Source: Echria macrotheca (Eukaryota > Ascomycota > Sordariomycetes > Sordariales > Schizotheciaceae). From it: DNA of 64,000 nucleotides. The translations under genes were made by a program, and so were the position numbers. This document shows, in pieces, positions 1-10,769 of the stretch. Every line of letters starts with the position of its first letter. Positions within the stretch are counted from its first letter, which is position 1. The stretch covers positions 682,001 to 746,000 of the forward strand of contig MU839836.1 of NCBI GenBank assembly GCA_030411725.1, written 5' to 3'. The notes under the pieces are model-generated. The model did not search any database. It was not told the DNA's origin and saw nothing but the letters and a program-made list of their open reading frames with translations.

Positions 1-599
1 CTATTTTGTCTTAACGGGTTGGGCTTAGCCGTAATAAGGTCAGGCGCAGCGCTTTACAGGTTGGTAAACGTAGCCTTGGAATAACTGTTGAAAAGCGGTA
101 TAGTAACGTTGAAAATCAGTATGGTAAAAATAGCTTGTAAGCTCGGGGTGCGTGGTTTAAAAACCCAGGCTTTTCGGAGGGGAAAAAAAGGTGACCGTTT
201 TTAGTAGTCTTTTGTAACGTTAGCGCTAAATTTTAGGGGCCGTGGGGTCGAAACCAGTGGGGGCGTACTGTGTAAATTTCTTAGTGTACCTTGCCTCCCC
301 AAAAAGAATTGAGGGGAAAATGAGGAGAAAAAGGAAAGAGGAAGTGTGTATCCGACGGTTCGAAGGGGAAAAGGAAGGCTTGGGAGAAAAGGAGCGAGAT
401 GGTTGTTGTGGTTGGTTGTAAGGAAGAGAATTTGGTTGCGGAAGAAGTGGCGACAGCTAATTGGGGCGCGAGAATGGTGTCGTGTCACCCAGGTTGCCCC
501 GGGTGTGTGCGAGTCGCCTCGGGTGTGTGCGAGTCGCCTCACCTTCCTCCTCCCCCTCCCCTATTCATACATCTCGGAATCTACCACGGTATTGGTCAA
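1..599. other. No gene; 20-bp tandem duplication
   Basis: No coding region can be supported here. Bases 501-520 and 521-540 are an exact tandem duplication of a 20-bp unit that starts GGGTGTGTGC. The long open frame on the minus strand (201-542) is a pyrimidine-rich composition artefact. Confidence 0.5.
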
Positions 600-1016
600 T
601 TACGGGTCGATTGGTTCAGAGAGCGTGCCCGACGCCACAGTGTGTGAAGTGTTTGAACGGTGGATGCCCCCGGGTAGAATGAGTTCAAAGAGGAGCTGTT
701 TGGTTGACTCCACCCCAATGCCTAAAAGCCGTGTGATCTCTTTTTTCCCGACTTCCTTTCGCTCTCGCTTTAGTTTGTTTAACACGTCTACTTGTTTCTG
801 ATGCTTTTCCTGAGCTTTCCAGAGCTTCCCAGTCGCCTCTAGCAGTTGCTTTGCCAGCGTATCTGCATGTTGTTTTTTCTCGCCTTTCTCTTTTTCGCTC
901 GCTTCGATTGCCCGTATCAGTTGCCTCTCAGTTTCATCATGTTCCTTGATTTTCGCCTTGGGGACTAGCTCTCGCGACTGGATCGCCTTCTGCAGGGTCT
1001 TCTCAAGACAGGGCAT
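600..1016 (-). CDS. Coiled-coil hypothetical protein, possibly the C-terminal end of a degraded element
   Basis: An ATG-initiated 138-codon frame. Residues about 5-105 are Lys/Glu/Gln-rich with few helix breakers (EASEKEKGEKKQHADTLAKQ and similar), as expected for a long coiled coil; the last 30 residues are ordinary. There is no recognisable catalytic motif. The charged helical composition resembles the tail of some fungal transposases and structural proteins, but I cannot assign a family. It lies among degenerate repeats with no clear promoter, so it may be a 3' fragment of a larger gene running from the right. The plus-strand frame over the same bases looks non-coding. Confidence 0.35.
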   Translation of the reverse strand: MPCLEKTLQKAIQSRELVPKAKIKEHDETERQLIRAIEASEKEKGEKKQHADTLAKQLLEATGKLWKAQEKHQKQVDVLNKLKRERKEVGKKEITRLLGIGVESTKQLLFELILPGGIHRSNTSHTVASGTLSEPIDP

Positions 1017-3345
1017 TGCTGACGTGTCGGCGATCGCTGAGTTTGGGTGCGGAGAGTTCCAGCAACTGCAGCGCTGGGAGCGCGTTGCAGCGCTGAGCGC
1101 ATTACAGCAAGGACGCTAGGGTACGGTTTCGGCGTGTTCGTAGTGCAAGAAGCTGCACCAGATGGACGGGTGTTCGTGTTCTTGAAGTTGTCCCATTCAG
1201 GGGATCGGGGCAACGTCCGAGTCATCGAAAAGCCACACACTGAATGGGGTTGAGGCTGAAGAAGCACCCCGCGTCTGTTGTGGCGGCAGTGGGCCGATGA
1301 GCTTTTGCGGCTGGGGCCATTTCAGCCGCACCGTCTTTCCCTTGAAGGAAACAGTGGAACAGCAAGCCATTTTCCCCTCGACCATCAGCAATGGAGCAAA
1401 TGCCATCTGCTTGTTTGGACCGGGAAGGTGGGGCAGAGCTACGCAGCGATAGCCGCGGAACACCATCTGCCGCCGGGATTTGCACCCCGAACCGAAGGGA
1501 TACCCGCAACCGTCCGCAGAACGACCGGGATACCCTCTCCTCCGCAACCGTTTGCGACCATCCCCTTCTCGCGTGACCCCGATTTCGTCAACCGCAACGA
1601 CATAGTCAAGCGTATTGACCGGCGATATCCCGCGTGGCCTTGGAGGCGTGGGCAAATTCACTTGCAGACCCGACGCCCGCGTTTCGACAGCACTATCGGA
1701 CAAACCAGCGAACGTCCATACGCTTTCAATACAGTCGGCTCGACCCTTGTCGACACTTTGACAATGCGGCAGGGAGAGGAAAGCCACTAGCTGGGAAACG
1801 AACAAGGAGATGGTCATGATGTCGCGTAGCACGTCGGTGCTGGGGCAGCCGCAAAGCTCACTCGAAGTCCATAGCGACGCAGCCCCGGGAGGGCGTGTGA
1901 GAATGGCCTGGCTTCGTGGAACTAAAAGTTGCGGGGAGCGGAAGCACCGAGCGCACTGCTGAGATGGTAAGGGTGTAAAACGGCCGCGGCAGCTACACCA
2001 CTTCAATAATGAGGCTGACCTCCTTTACAGTATGATGACCAAAGTGGAGCCTCGATACTTCAACTGATGACGGGTCATCCCGGCATACCGTAACTCGACG
2101 CATCCCATCGCGTTCGATAACGCCGAGGTCCTAGCGGTGGAGCATCCCCGTACCGCTGCCAGCCAGCCCGTTCGTTGGGCAGCCGACGAGGATAATGGGA
2201 CGCACTACCCAAGGCGGTGCGCAGTCGGGAGAGGAGGCGTTAACTTTATTACCACTACCGCCAGAAACCCGCCACATCGATCCTCGTCCGCAGTCTACCT
2301 ATCCGTAGAACTCTGCATCTATTACCGCGGGGCGGCCTGCTACTAGTGGCGGTAAACGACAACGACGATACCTCTTACCCCCGGTAGGCTAGGAGAAGCT
2401 TCCCGCCTTTGCGCACCCACACTTCGACCGAGGCCGCCTACATCCCGTCTCAAGCTCCTTAAGCCGGGCTAAGCTACTCCGGCCGGTCCGGTGGGGGAGG
2501 TGGCGGCCGGTCGGGGGCGAGGTGAGCAACCTAACCCCTTGCAGCATCGCTAGCCCATGGCCGACGCTACCGACAGCCTCTTGGCCATATTGCGGTTGGT
2601 ACCCGGCATTGGTTGCATGCCGGCGCGTCTGTCGCAGACAATTCGGATCACATAAACTGGCCCTTGGACCAAAACTAGGCTGGCCAGAGTGAGTTCGACT
2701 CCACTAAATTTCCCTGCTCGGCCGCGTCTCCTCCAAGGAGACAGATATTAGGCTAAGGCGCATTGTCAAGGTCGAGACTTTTCGGGACTAAAACTTGGCA
2801 TAAGGGATAAAAGTCGGTATAGGGGACGAGAACCGGGCCTCCAAGCCAGCTCGGCGCAAACGACGGCCTCCCCGCCCTCCTTGTCACAGCCGGTACTGAC
2901 CTAACCAATGGTGGTGGTCAGTCCATGTAGCTGAGAAGAAGAGGAAGGATGCGCTCCAACCATCATCCAAATCTCGACCATCGCCTGGTCTTTGGCAGAC
3001 AGCGCCGAGCGCCATCCCAGAAGGCTATGGAATTCTACATACTGCCCCGTTTTCTGGCCCGGTTCTCGTCACTTTGTCCGAGTTTTGGTCCGCGGCTGCC
3101 GGCCGCACGGGTACAGCTTCGTCGACACTGCGCAGGCCCAACCGACCATCCCGCGATACCCGACACCACCCTTCCCGCTGTCGAGGGCAGCGCGAGGACT
3201 GACGGATTGAAGGTCGGCGTGATGCCTAACGAGCTCGCCCCGGCGAGGCTGACCGGCAGCCTTCGCGCATCCACCCGGCGGTAACGCTGCTCGAGGCAGA
3301 GTGTAGAAGTCGGACTGGTCTGGCCTATGTTGCTGCAGTGTCGAT

Positions 3346-4215
3346 GACGTCGTACATTGCCGGTGGTGGACTAAATTTGGCTGGGCAGAGTGACGAGAAT
3401 CGGGCCACGAAGCTGACACGTCGTCGAACGGACGGGCGCTGTCACCGCCTCTAGGAGCTCCGCTCGCCTGCGCATGCCCGTCGTCCGGCCCATCAAGGTG
3501 GACTTGGACGCGCCACGTACCCCGCCACGCCGCGAAGCAGACGTCGACGACGACAGCCTTGTACGGCGTCCCGCACGGTGCCGACCCCCACCCCAGCGCA
3601 GCGGCGCTCATCACGGACCCTGTCGCCAACCCCGCCAATATACTCGCCTTCGCCATAGCCGACGGCCGTATGGCCTAATGAAGACGGTGCTCGCCATCCG
3701 CCAGTCCTCGTGCTGTCCTCGACAGCCACCCTCGACCGGCCTCGAACCACTACCGGAAACTCTACCACACCGATTCCCGTCCGCGCGCTTCCAGAACTCG
3801 ATCGGCTCCGACATCATGCAACTCGACGACGTGCTCGTCACCACGTCGCCCCGCAAGTGTCTGGAAGGTGGTAGGGACGCAGGCTCGGGCAGCCCGTCCT
3901 GGCCCGAATTATCAGTCCGGCTCGCCCAGGAATCCACAGAAGGCGTGATTGTTAAGGGCAGGTGGTGACTTGCCGCGACGCTCCTGTTACGCCCATGCGA
4001 CCCACCCTTAGCGGTGGAGAAAGCGCCCGTATCCTAGCCTCGGAGCGACGGTTTGATACGGGTTCCACCATCACTTCGTGCGGGGTGGTAGCCGTCGTTT
4101 CAAGTATCGTTGGAGTAGGGCATCACTCGTCGAGCTACTGCATATCCACAAGGGGCGGGCAGGTTCGGCAGCTGGTTCTTGCAAGTCGGACGGCGAGAAA
4201 CCTGCTTTGGGGTAT
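3346..4215 (+). repeat. Dispersed repeat family A, copy 1
   Basis: Collinear with 41585-41770 and 42600-43215. Shared landmarks in order are the 36-bp motif (ending GACGAGAATCGGGCC), a CGTATGCCCGTTGTCCGGCCC-like block, a CCGGCCTC.AACCACT.CCGGAAACT block, a GTGACTTGCCGCGACGCTC-like block, and the GGGCGGGCAGGTTCGGCAGC block. This copy carries a short stretch coding for a queuine tRNA-ribosyltransferase motif and an extra ~48 bp (4089-4136) missing from the 43-kb copy. No terminal repeats or target duplications could be fixed by eye. Confidence 0.6.
3786..3860 (+). pseudogene. Fragment of queuine tRNA-ribosyltransferase (TGT) catalytic subunit
   Basis: The plus frame reads RFQNSIGSDIMQLDDVLVTT followed by SP. 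This matches the eukaryotic TGT motif in which a QN..G.DI.MQLDDV block follows the substrate-binding region. TGT exchanges guanine-34 of certain tRNAs for queuine. Only about 25 codons are recognisable, and flanking sequence in the same frame is not TGT-like. It sits inside dispersed repeat family A; a decayed equivalent of the first residues is visible near 42850. A second, longer TGT fragment lies at 52245-52480. Either the repeat carries a captured piece of a host gene, or a TGT duplicate was broken by insertions. Confidence 0.55.
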
Positions 4216-4876
4216 GCAGCCATTCGACTAGAACCGAGCCAGTCCCCCAGGTCTGGGATGGAGCCAGAAAAGCTCGTGGCCCTTCCGAGCATCAGGGTTG
4301 GGGGACCATCTCCGACCACAGATCCAGATCAACCCCAGCACACGAGTGCTCGTTGACGAGACAGGGGATTGGGTTGTGTGGATAGAGGTTCCGTCCGATA
4401 GCTACATTGTGCAGCCGTGATTAAAGTCTCCGTTGCCACTTCATTCTTTCCCCTTCACTTCTGCTGAGCTCCTCTCCCACCTGGCTTCCAGCCTCGCTGC
4501 AGTGACGTGAGCAAACAGGCAAAAAAATCACGAAGCGACGAGGAAGTGAGCGTGGATGGTGGCGGCGGCGGTCTCATTGCGAAATGTTGGTGATTTAGCA
4601 GCTGTATGATACAGTGCACCAGGCCTTCTCGTTCGCTTTCTATCATTATTCTTCCAGTTGCATTTCGCCAGCTGTGGTGCCCAGGTTGCGGCCAGCCGTC
4701 GGGCTGGCCTGAGGCCGACCTCCAATAACTAGCGAGTCCACCTTCCGCATCGAATCCACCCCTCTCTCCTCATATCCCTTCCTCTCTTTTCGCGCCTTTC
4801 CCAGAATCCATCCAAATACTTCTACCATTGAATCCCCGTCGCTTGATGATTTACATCGCTCCCGTAGCCAACCGAA

Positions 4877-5355
4877 ATGCCCCCCCCCAAACATGCTGGG
4901 AGGTCTGAATCCCCCAGCCCGGGACCAGCACGCGCTCCCAGACATTCCGGTCAACGGCTTCACCCGTATAAGAATTCCCGACCTCGATCTCGATCTCCTG
5001 CCGAAGGGCTGTTCCGAAGTGCCGCAGAGAGCCTCTTGAAGGGCATGGTGGACGATGAGATGTGTCCTCGTGATAAAAAGAGGATGTTCGTGCAGAAATG
5101 TTTATCACGACTTGAGGCACCAACCCTATCGCAAATTTTCCGGTTCGAGCGCGATTGTCATTTCCCCCAAGCCACCGTGGATGGAGGTACGTGGGACATT
5201 AGCCAGATGTGGTACATTCAAGAGAGGTTTAAAGTATACGATTCATATCATGATGCCCCACGTGGGGAAGTGGCTTTTGTGAGTTTCCTGTGAGCTTGGC
5301 TGGCCAAGTGCTTATAGTCACACAGATTGACCTTTTCGAAGCCCTGAATCGATGA
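4877..5355 (+). CDS. Small hypothetical protein with SR-like N-terminus
   Basis: Start at 4877 follows a typical fungal leader (pyrimidine-rich 4740-4870). Residues 1-40 are Pro/Ser/Arg-rich (basic, disordered, RSRSP). Residues 41-100 look folded and helical, with DKKRMFVQKCLSRLEAPTLS in the centre. The frame runs uninterrupted to a stop at about 5293. A GTGAGT donor at 5279 and a CACACAG acceptor ending at 5325 would instead splice out 47 nt and end the protein at 5355 with IDLFEALNR. Either form gives 138-148 residues. I do not recognise the family. It is an isolated gene between repeats. Confidence 0.45.
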
Positions 5356-5788
5356 ATTTGTGAATCTGGTAACGAGAGGTGCCAGATCATTTGCCGCAGT
5401 TGGTCAGATTGGTGGCAAGCGTTTCGGGGGTCCGCGAGCGGCGATCACAGGTAGACGCCGTTGCGTAAGCCAGGCCGAAAGTTGTCGTAGCAGGGACATC
5501 TCACATGCTGGGGGGATGAATAGGTGTTGTACGAGATTTGAGAGGTAAGGAACAATAATTGGACGATTGCGGAGTGTCAAGAGCTGGGCAAAAAGGAGGA
5601 AACAATGTCAACCTAGAGGAGGGGGGCCGAGGCTGATTAAATACCGCCGGTCTAAGAGAGGTGTGAAGCGGCCATTGATTGGTGGGGATGGTGGGGAGGT
5701 GCCGCTCCTGCGGGCAAAGGGTTGGCGGCGGCCCGTTCAAGGCACCTGGTCAACGTGACTTGTTGTGCCCAGCTCGCAGTTGATGCGG

Positions 5789-6402
5789 TCACACCCAGGG
5801 CCGTAGAATGCGGGAGGGCAGCTTGGAGAGGACCATCATCGCCGCAGTTATTCCTCGCTTCAACTTCAGTAACATGGCGCGCCATTTCTCGGAGACACCG
5901 TCCCACTCGCCCGCAGCGCGGTAGAATACCAACTGGTGCTCGACCGACAGAAACAGCGCGGGAGCGGCGGCGCCGCCCCACGCGCTGCAGCCGGCTGACC
6001 TGCCGGCGAGGAGCGCGACGAGTCGACGCGCGAACACGGATCTCTCGGGGGCCGGAGCGGTCAGTGATCCATCCCCCAAGACAAAGCCAACCTGCTTGCC
6101 TGATGGCCGAGTCCCACTCATTCGAAGCACCCTCTCCAGCAGCCCGCGCCGATTGTGTTGATTGGCCCAGGCAAAAAATTCTCCCGCCTGAAAGTCAAAT
6201 CACACTCACCGCCTTCCTTACCTGTGGCGCCTCATCACCACACAACCGGCAGCACGACCTTGCTCACGAACTGCCAATCCACACACGCGCGGCCCCTCGC
6301 GCGCGCCGCTGTAGATACGTGCCCAAACGCAGGCACACCAGGTACGCACGGCATCGCCGACTTAACCGCCCTTCGCATCCATCCCTCGCCAGTCGCCGCC
6401 AT
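5789..6402 (-). CDS. Probable spliced gene or gene fragment, unknown function
   Basis: The minus strand reads well in two blocks. The first starts at ATG 6402-6400 and gives ACVDWQFVSKVVLPV before stops. The second, from about 6189 to 5789, is open and protein-like: AGEFFAWANQHNRRGLLERV, then KQVGFVLGDGSLTAPAPERS, SVEHQLVFYRAAGEWDGVSE and KWRAMLLKLKRG. A short intron between them (acceptor TTTCAG near 6190, donor uncertain around 6245) would join the frames. The plus-strand 314-codon frame over the same DNA is Arg/Pro/His-rich and looks like an antisense artefact. Family unknown; the 5' end may continue upstream or be missing. Confidence 0.35.
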
Positions 6403-6666
6403 CTCGCCTTAGGCGGTCCTCCACCGCCGCGGGCGCGTCTGCTCCCCTCCGATTGCAATCGGCCAGAATCCGAGCCCCAGGCCCTGGTGTACAGTGATGC
6501 CTACCAGGTCGCAAGCGCGCCGCAGGTCGATCGCACCTTCCTGCTCCCCACCAAAACAAACACAACAGCGAACAGGAAACAACCCGAGTCAATAACCGTC
6601 CTCCCCAACGTGGCTAACCTCACCCTCTCAGTTCTGAAGCGCGCTCTCCCTTATCATCGGCATTAG

Positions 6667-7094
6667 GCCCGATCTCTTGTTGTGTCAGTTGTTTACCATA
6701 CTCATCCCTCCTCGTTGCCGGACGGCAGCGCCGCGACGCGACACCCAACGAGCACGCCCGCAACTATGGACGACCACGGCGCAGGCCGCCACCAGGAATG
6801 GCCGACAGAACGAGGCAAGCAGTTGAAACACCCCGCGACAAAGCTCGCGTGGCGATTATGGCTAACATTTGCGCCTGCGCAGACGATTCAGGAACACCGC
6901 GGTACGGGCAGGTCAGAACCATGAGCCCACGTGCGGCCCTCATGAGCACACCATCGAGACCTCGCCAAAATATAGAACCGGTAGACCACCGGATCCTTTC
7001 AAGTACATGCACCCTCCCCGCCGGCAGACGTCTCAGTTGAGCGCAGGGCTAACCAATCACAGCTGCCGCCTCGCCGGCTTTCCCTTAGCAACGG
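6667..7094. other. Upstream region of the SNF2-like gene
   Basis: No independent gene is supported. The stretch is GC-rich with several short overlapping frames. It presumably contains the promoter and leader of the ORF at 7095, but no TATA-like or other element stands out. Confidence 0.3.
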
Positions 7095-10000
7095 ATGCCG
7101 ACTTGGTTTCAACCCTCACCGCGGGGCAACCTGGCAGCTGGCCCGTCACCCAGCGCGAGCCACAGGAAGAGACGTCGCGTAACCCGCGATGGTATGTTCT
7201 TGGCGTCGGTTGGAGAGGCGGAGGAACCATTCCCCGACCATGTACAGCAACCATTGGCGCCTGCTGACCGCCTCGAGACTTTCAAGCTCGAGAATGTCGC
7301 CTTCCAGCTGTACACAGCCGACGGTTCGGATCTCTTGTTTGCCGCTGTCCCTGACTACCTGGTAGGGGGTCGTACATACCAACCAGGCGATCACATTTCG
7401 GTCGCGGAGGTGGACTACCCGAAGCTATTCGACGCGATAACCGAAAGGCTAGGCTACGAGCCATCACGGACGAGACCGCTGCGCTGCAGCATAGCCGGCT
7501 GGGAGTGCAGAGCCGAGGGCGGTCTTCTCGAATATACCATGCACAAGACGATACAGCACAGCGAGGGCATCCGGCGGGCTCTCTGGGCCATATCGCAGAC
7601 ACGTATCCCGGGCAGCATGGCCCAGGACAGAGGCTTGATTTTGGAGCTCGCCCCCGCTGCACCGGCCGACCAGCGGGGAGAGACCCAGGAACCGCGCACG
7701 GTCGTGGGCAGCCAACCCAGCATGGACCCGACATCATCCCCACCACAGCCCAGTCCCAAGGCCCGATCGGGCACCAAGCATCGTGCCGACCAGCTGTCCT
7801 CCGACAGCGGCACGGTCCGGGCATCCCAGCTGCTGACGACAGTTGCTGAGGTCGCACAACAGCGCACGGCGAGCCAGCCTATCGCCTGCCCTACATCACC
7901 CCGACCTCCGACCGGTGACCACACTCTGTTAGTCACCAAGCAGCGTGCCAAGCACGAGACCCCTCAGCCGGGCAGCAGGATACCCCGGATGCCACCCACC
8001 ACGACCAGTGGCGGGATAACGGGAAGAATGCAACACCATAGGACGGCCTTTCGCGAGTCAGCCACGTCCGGGACTGCACCCCGGGCAAACGGCACGACGA
8101 CCTGGACGCCGCCGACGGCTCGGGCGCCGGTCACCCCGCGCCGCAGTAGCGTACCGGCCGAGTTCATAGATGACGACTCAGACGAGGGCGCGATGATGGA
8201 GGGCACCAAGTCGAGACCGTACACGTTGGAGGATGATGACGACAGCCAGGACGACGAGGGTGGCGGACAGCGCCCCATCAACACCAGCAGCGACAGAGAT
8301 GTACAGATGCACGGGGCGGACGTCAGGCCCGGGGAGCACGGCACGGCCGACGGCGGGGACCAACAAGCCGACGAGGACGACGTGGACGATGAGGATGACG
8401 AGGAGCACAAGGCCGATGGGCTACTGGGGAGTGTCGAGAGAAGCATCCGCCCCAGTGACGACGACAAGCGACACGAAATGGTTTGTGTCTTCTTCGGCTA
8501 CAACGAGGAAAGGGGCAAGGGATCCCTCAGACTGTTTGGCACCCGGAAGGCACTGGAAATGTTCCAACTGCACGCCGTCTGGTTCTCCCTCCACCAGTTG
8601 TATGGGGTGAGATGGACGTACAACGGTACGATCAACGCACACGATACCGGCCTTGGCAAAACCTTGATGGCGTGCGCAACTGTCGCGGTCCTGTACACCA
8701 TCGGCGTGTACAGGCACATGATCCGCGTGGACAGGGAGAAGCACGGCCCCGGCGGCAAGGCGCACAACGCAAAGGGCGTCGGTGCGCCATGCCCCTCGGG
8801 GAACCCGCTCGGTATCGCCTGCCCATGTGTCTACGGTTCACTATCGAGCGCAATCGCCAAGAGCATCGGGGACCAGCCAGGTCGGTTCCTGTTCCTGGGA
8901 CCGGCCGCGTCAGTCAAAGGCAGCTACGAACAAGCCATCGAGTACTTCGATGTCGGCGAGGAGGCCATCGCCCCGAGAGCTGGTAACCAATATTATGACA
9001 ACAAAACGCGCTTTAGAGGCATCCGGTGTCGGTATATCGAGGGGACTACATCCAAGATTAACGGGGACGAGAAGGATTGGCTGCTCGCGGATGGCCTCAC
9101 TCAGAGATGGATAGACGAGAACCGCATAGGTAAAAAGGATATTAGCTCGAAGCTGGATGGCCACCTGGACGCCGACGGCTCCGAATACGTCAACCTGGGC
9201 GGATATAAGCTTCAGTACAGCAGCGGACCACCAGACCCAGAGCCACGCGGGGTCCTCTACTTCGCAAGCACCGGGGGTGGTGGTGCCATGAAGGACCTCG
9301 GCTGCGACGTATTTGGGAGGCGCATTCAAATCCCCAAGCCGGGTAGGAGCAAGACGACACGGCTCATCGATCTACCCTGGTGGCAGGTATGGACAGCCGT
9401 GGTGGCGGACGAGTTCCACGAGGCCAAATCCAAGGGCACCCGAGTGATGACAGCGATGCGGCGGTTCATCCGGCACAGTAAGCCCGGTAAGACCAAGTTG
9501 CTGTTGCTCAGCGGCACCCCCTTGTCGACCGAACTGGGGAAAAGCCTGGAGGGAGCGGTTTCGGCCTGCTGCCCGGACGAGTGGGGGGCAACCAAGCACC
9601 ACCCCCGCTACAAGCTCTCCAGCAAGTACTTGCTCGAGGAGCTATCACCTTGGGCCAAAAAGAAGGTCGCCGGCAAAACCACGGACAAGGACGACGAGTG
9701 CATGGCAGATCTCACGCGCTTCTGCAGCATGCTGATGGTGCGGCGGGTCCAGGGCGACACGTTCAGGGGTAAGCCGCTGATGGATCTGCCGCCGGGGACG
9801 CTGGTCACACTGAGATGCCGGTCGAACATCCCGGACAGGGACGCCTACCACCAATACGTCAACATTGTCCGCGACACCTTCAACGAGAGAGTCCAGCACT
9901 GGCTGGAAACGCATCCCGGCGAGGACGAGCAGGCATGGAGGAATGCGGTAAAGTCAACCTCGTATACAGCATGGACTATCGCTTCCTCGCTGCCCGGGGT

Positions 10001-10769
10001 TACCAGGAAGCCGGGTACGTACGTCAGGGATTATATGACGACGTCAAGGACCGACCGCACGGGCGAGCAAGAGGGCAGGCAGAGGCTCAAATACCTGACC
10101 GCGGAGCAGAGGGCGTCATCACAGCTAGGGCTAGACTGCATGGATCTGACGAGGGGTTCGGGCAAGATCCAGGCGCTGCACATGATCCTGAAAATGGCGA
10201 TGAACGACAGCTCTAAGCCTGAAGATAAGAAGCTGGGCGGACCGTACAAGAAAAACGTTGTGGTTTTCAGCTCGCGGCCGTCCATCGTGGCGACGCTGGC
10301 ACGGTACGCCGATCTCAACTACGGAAGAAGCTGGAACATCCAGGTGTACTCGTCCCAGACAAAAGCGGCAGAGAGGGGCGCCCTCATCAGGGAGACGATG
10401 ACGGCAGATATCCCTATTGACTCGGCCAAGCTCCCGACTTTGGCTTACGCGTCGATACACTCTGTCGGGACCGGAATGAATGGCCTACAGGGGGCCAATT
10501 ACGGGGTGATTTTCGACATCCCCTTCGAGGAAAGTAAGGTTGTACAGGCAATCGGGCGCCTGAGACGTTTCGGAAACATACACAGGTGCAACCTGTTTAT
10601 GCTCCTGTCGGCAGATACGGAGATTGAGACCCGGGTTTTTGGTCGTCACATGGAGAGGCTCGCTGTCTTCGACGCAGCGCAGGGATCGGCCGCGGATACC
10701 GGGGCGCGCTACGGGTGCCCCACACGCAAATACCCAAGCGCGCTCCCCAACGACATCACCGATATTTAG
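7095..10769 (+). CDS. SNF2-like (helicase superfamily 2) ATPase, intact single exon
   Basis: A 1224-residue uninterrupted frame. The N-terminal ~350 residues are mostly disordered. Residues about 355-440 form an acidic tract with Asp/Glu runs. The ATPase core follows: motif I DTGLGKT (517-523), motif II DEFH (772-775, in place of DEAH), motif III SGTP (806-809), a motif IV-like KKNVVVFSSRPS, and motif VI QAIGRLRRFGN (1151-1161), the SNF2-type arginine-finger block. About 250 residues separate motifs I and II, so lobe 1 carries a large insertion with clustered Gly/Pro and Cys. SNF2 proteins are nuclear DNA translocases that remodel nucleosomes or displace proteins. No bromo-, chromo-, PHD or RING domain was seen. 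Start chosen as the first ATG; an internal Met at MFLASVGEAEEP is an alternative. A diverged fragment of a relative lies at 37200-37500. Its survival among decayed DNA suggests constraint or recent arrival. Confidence 0.85.
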   Translation: MPTWFQPSPRGNLAAGPSPSASHRKRRRVTRDGMFLASVGEAEEPFPDHVQQPLAPADRLETFKLENVAFQLYTADGSDLLFAAVPDYLVGGRTYQPGDHISVAEVDYPKLFDAITERLGYEPSRTRPLRCSIAGWECRAEGGLLEYTMHKTIQHSEGIRRALWAISQTRIPGSMAQDRGLILELAPAAPADQRGETQEPRTVVGSQPSMDPTSSPPQPSPKARSGTKHRADQLSSDSGTVRASQLLTTVAEVAQQRTASQPIACPTSPRPPTGDHTLLVTKQRAKHETPQPGSRIPRMPPTTTSGGITGRMQHHRTAFRESATSGTAPRANGTTTWTPPTARAPVTPRRSSVPAEFIDDDSDEGAMMEGTKSRPYTLEDDDDSQDDEGGGQRPINTSSDRDVQMHGADVRPGEHGTADGGDQQADEDDVDDEDDEEHKADGLLGSVERSIRPSDDDKRHEMVCVFFGYNEERGKGSLRLFGTRKALEMFQLHAVWFSLHQLYGVRWTYNGTINAHDTGLGKTLMACATVAVLYTIGVYRHMIRVDREKHGPGGKAHNAKGVGAPCPSGNPLGIACPCVYGSLSSAIAKSIGDQPGRFLFLGPAASVKGSYEQAIEYFDVGEEAIAPRAGNQYYDNKTRFRGIRCRYIEGTTSKINGDEKDWLLADGLTQRWIDENRIGKKDISSKLDGHLDADGSEYVNLGGYKLQYSSGPPDPEPRGVLYFASTGGGGAMKDLGCDVFGRRIQIPKPGRSKTTRLIDLPWWQVWTAVVADEFHEAKSKGTRVMTAMRRFIRHSKPGKTKLLLLSGTPLSTELGKSLEGAVSACCPDEWGATKHHPRYKLSSKYLLEELSPWAKKKVAGKTTDKDDECMADLTRFCSMLMVRRVQGDTFRGKPLMDLPPGTLVTLRCRSNIPDRDAYHQYVNIVRDTFNERVQHWLETHPGEDEQAWRNAVKSTSYTAWTIASSLPGVTRKPGTYVRDYMTTSRTDRTGEQEGRQRLKYLTAEQRASSQLGLDCMDLTRGSGKIQALHMILKMAMNDSSKPEDKKLGGPYKKNVVVFSSRPSIVATLARYADLNYGRSWNIQVYSSQTKAAERGALIRETMTADIPIDSAKLPTLAYASIHSVGTGMNGLQGANYGVIFDIPFEESKVVQAIGRLRRFGNIHRCNLFMLLSADTEIETRVFGRHMERLAVFDAAQGSAADTGARYGCPTRKYPSALPNDITDI

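Larger units (their letters stand above)
1017..4860. other. Repeat-derived DNA without an intact gene
   Basis: Several frames of 60-270 codons are open but none reads like a protein. Segments recur elsewhere in the window: 1485-1630 matches the minus strand of 33960-34110, 2275-2365 matches the minus strand of 55325-55435, and 3346-4215 matches 41585-41770 plus 42600-43215. The 36-bp dispersed motif occurs at about 2665-2700, 2784-2839, 3058-3095 (minus) and 3369-3408. The right end (4740-4876) is pyrimidine-rich and is probably the leader of the gene at 4877. Confidence 0.55.

Noticed and set aside
3069..3656. 195-codon minus-strand frame starting MAKASILAGLATGSV
   Set aside because: Begins like a signal peptide but lies in repeat family A; the other family A copies do not keep the frame, and the rest has no domain.
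5722..6666. 314-codon plus-strand frame
   Set aside because: Extreme Arg/Pro/His/Ala composition, no motif, and a more protein-like reading exists on the minus strand over the same bases.
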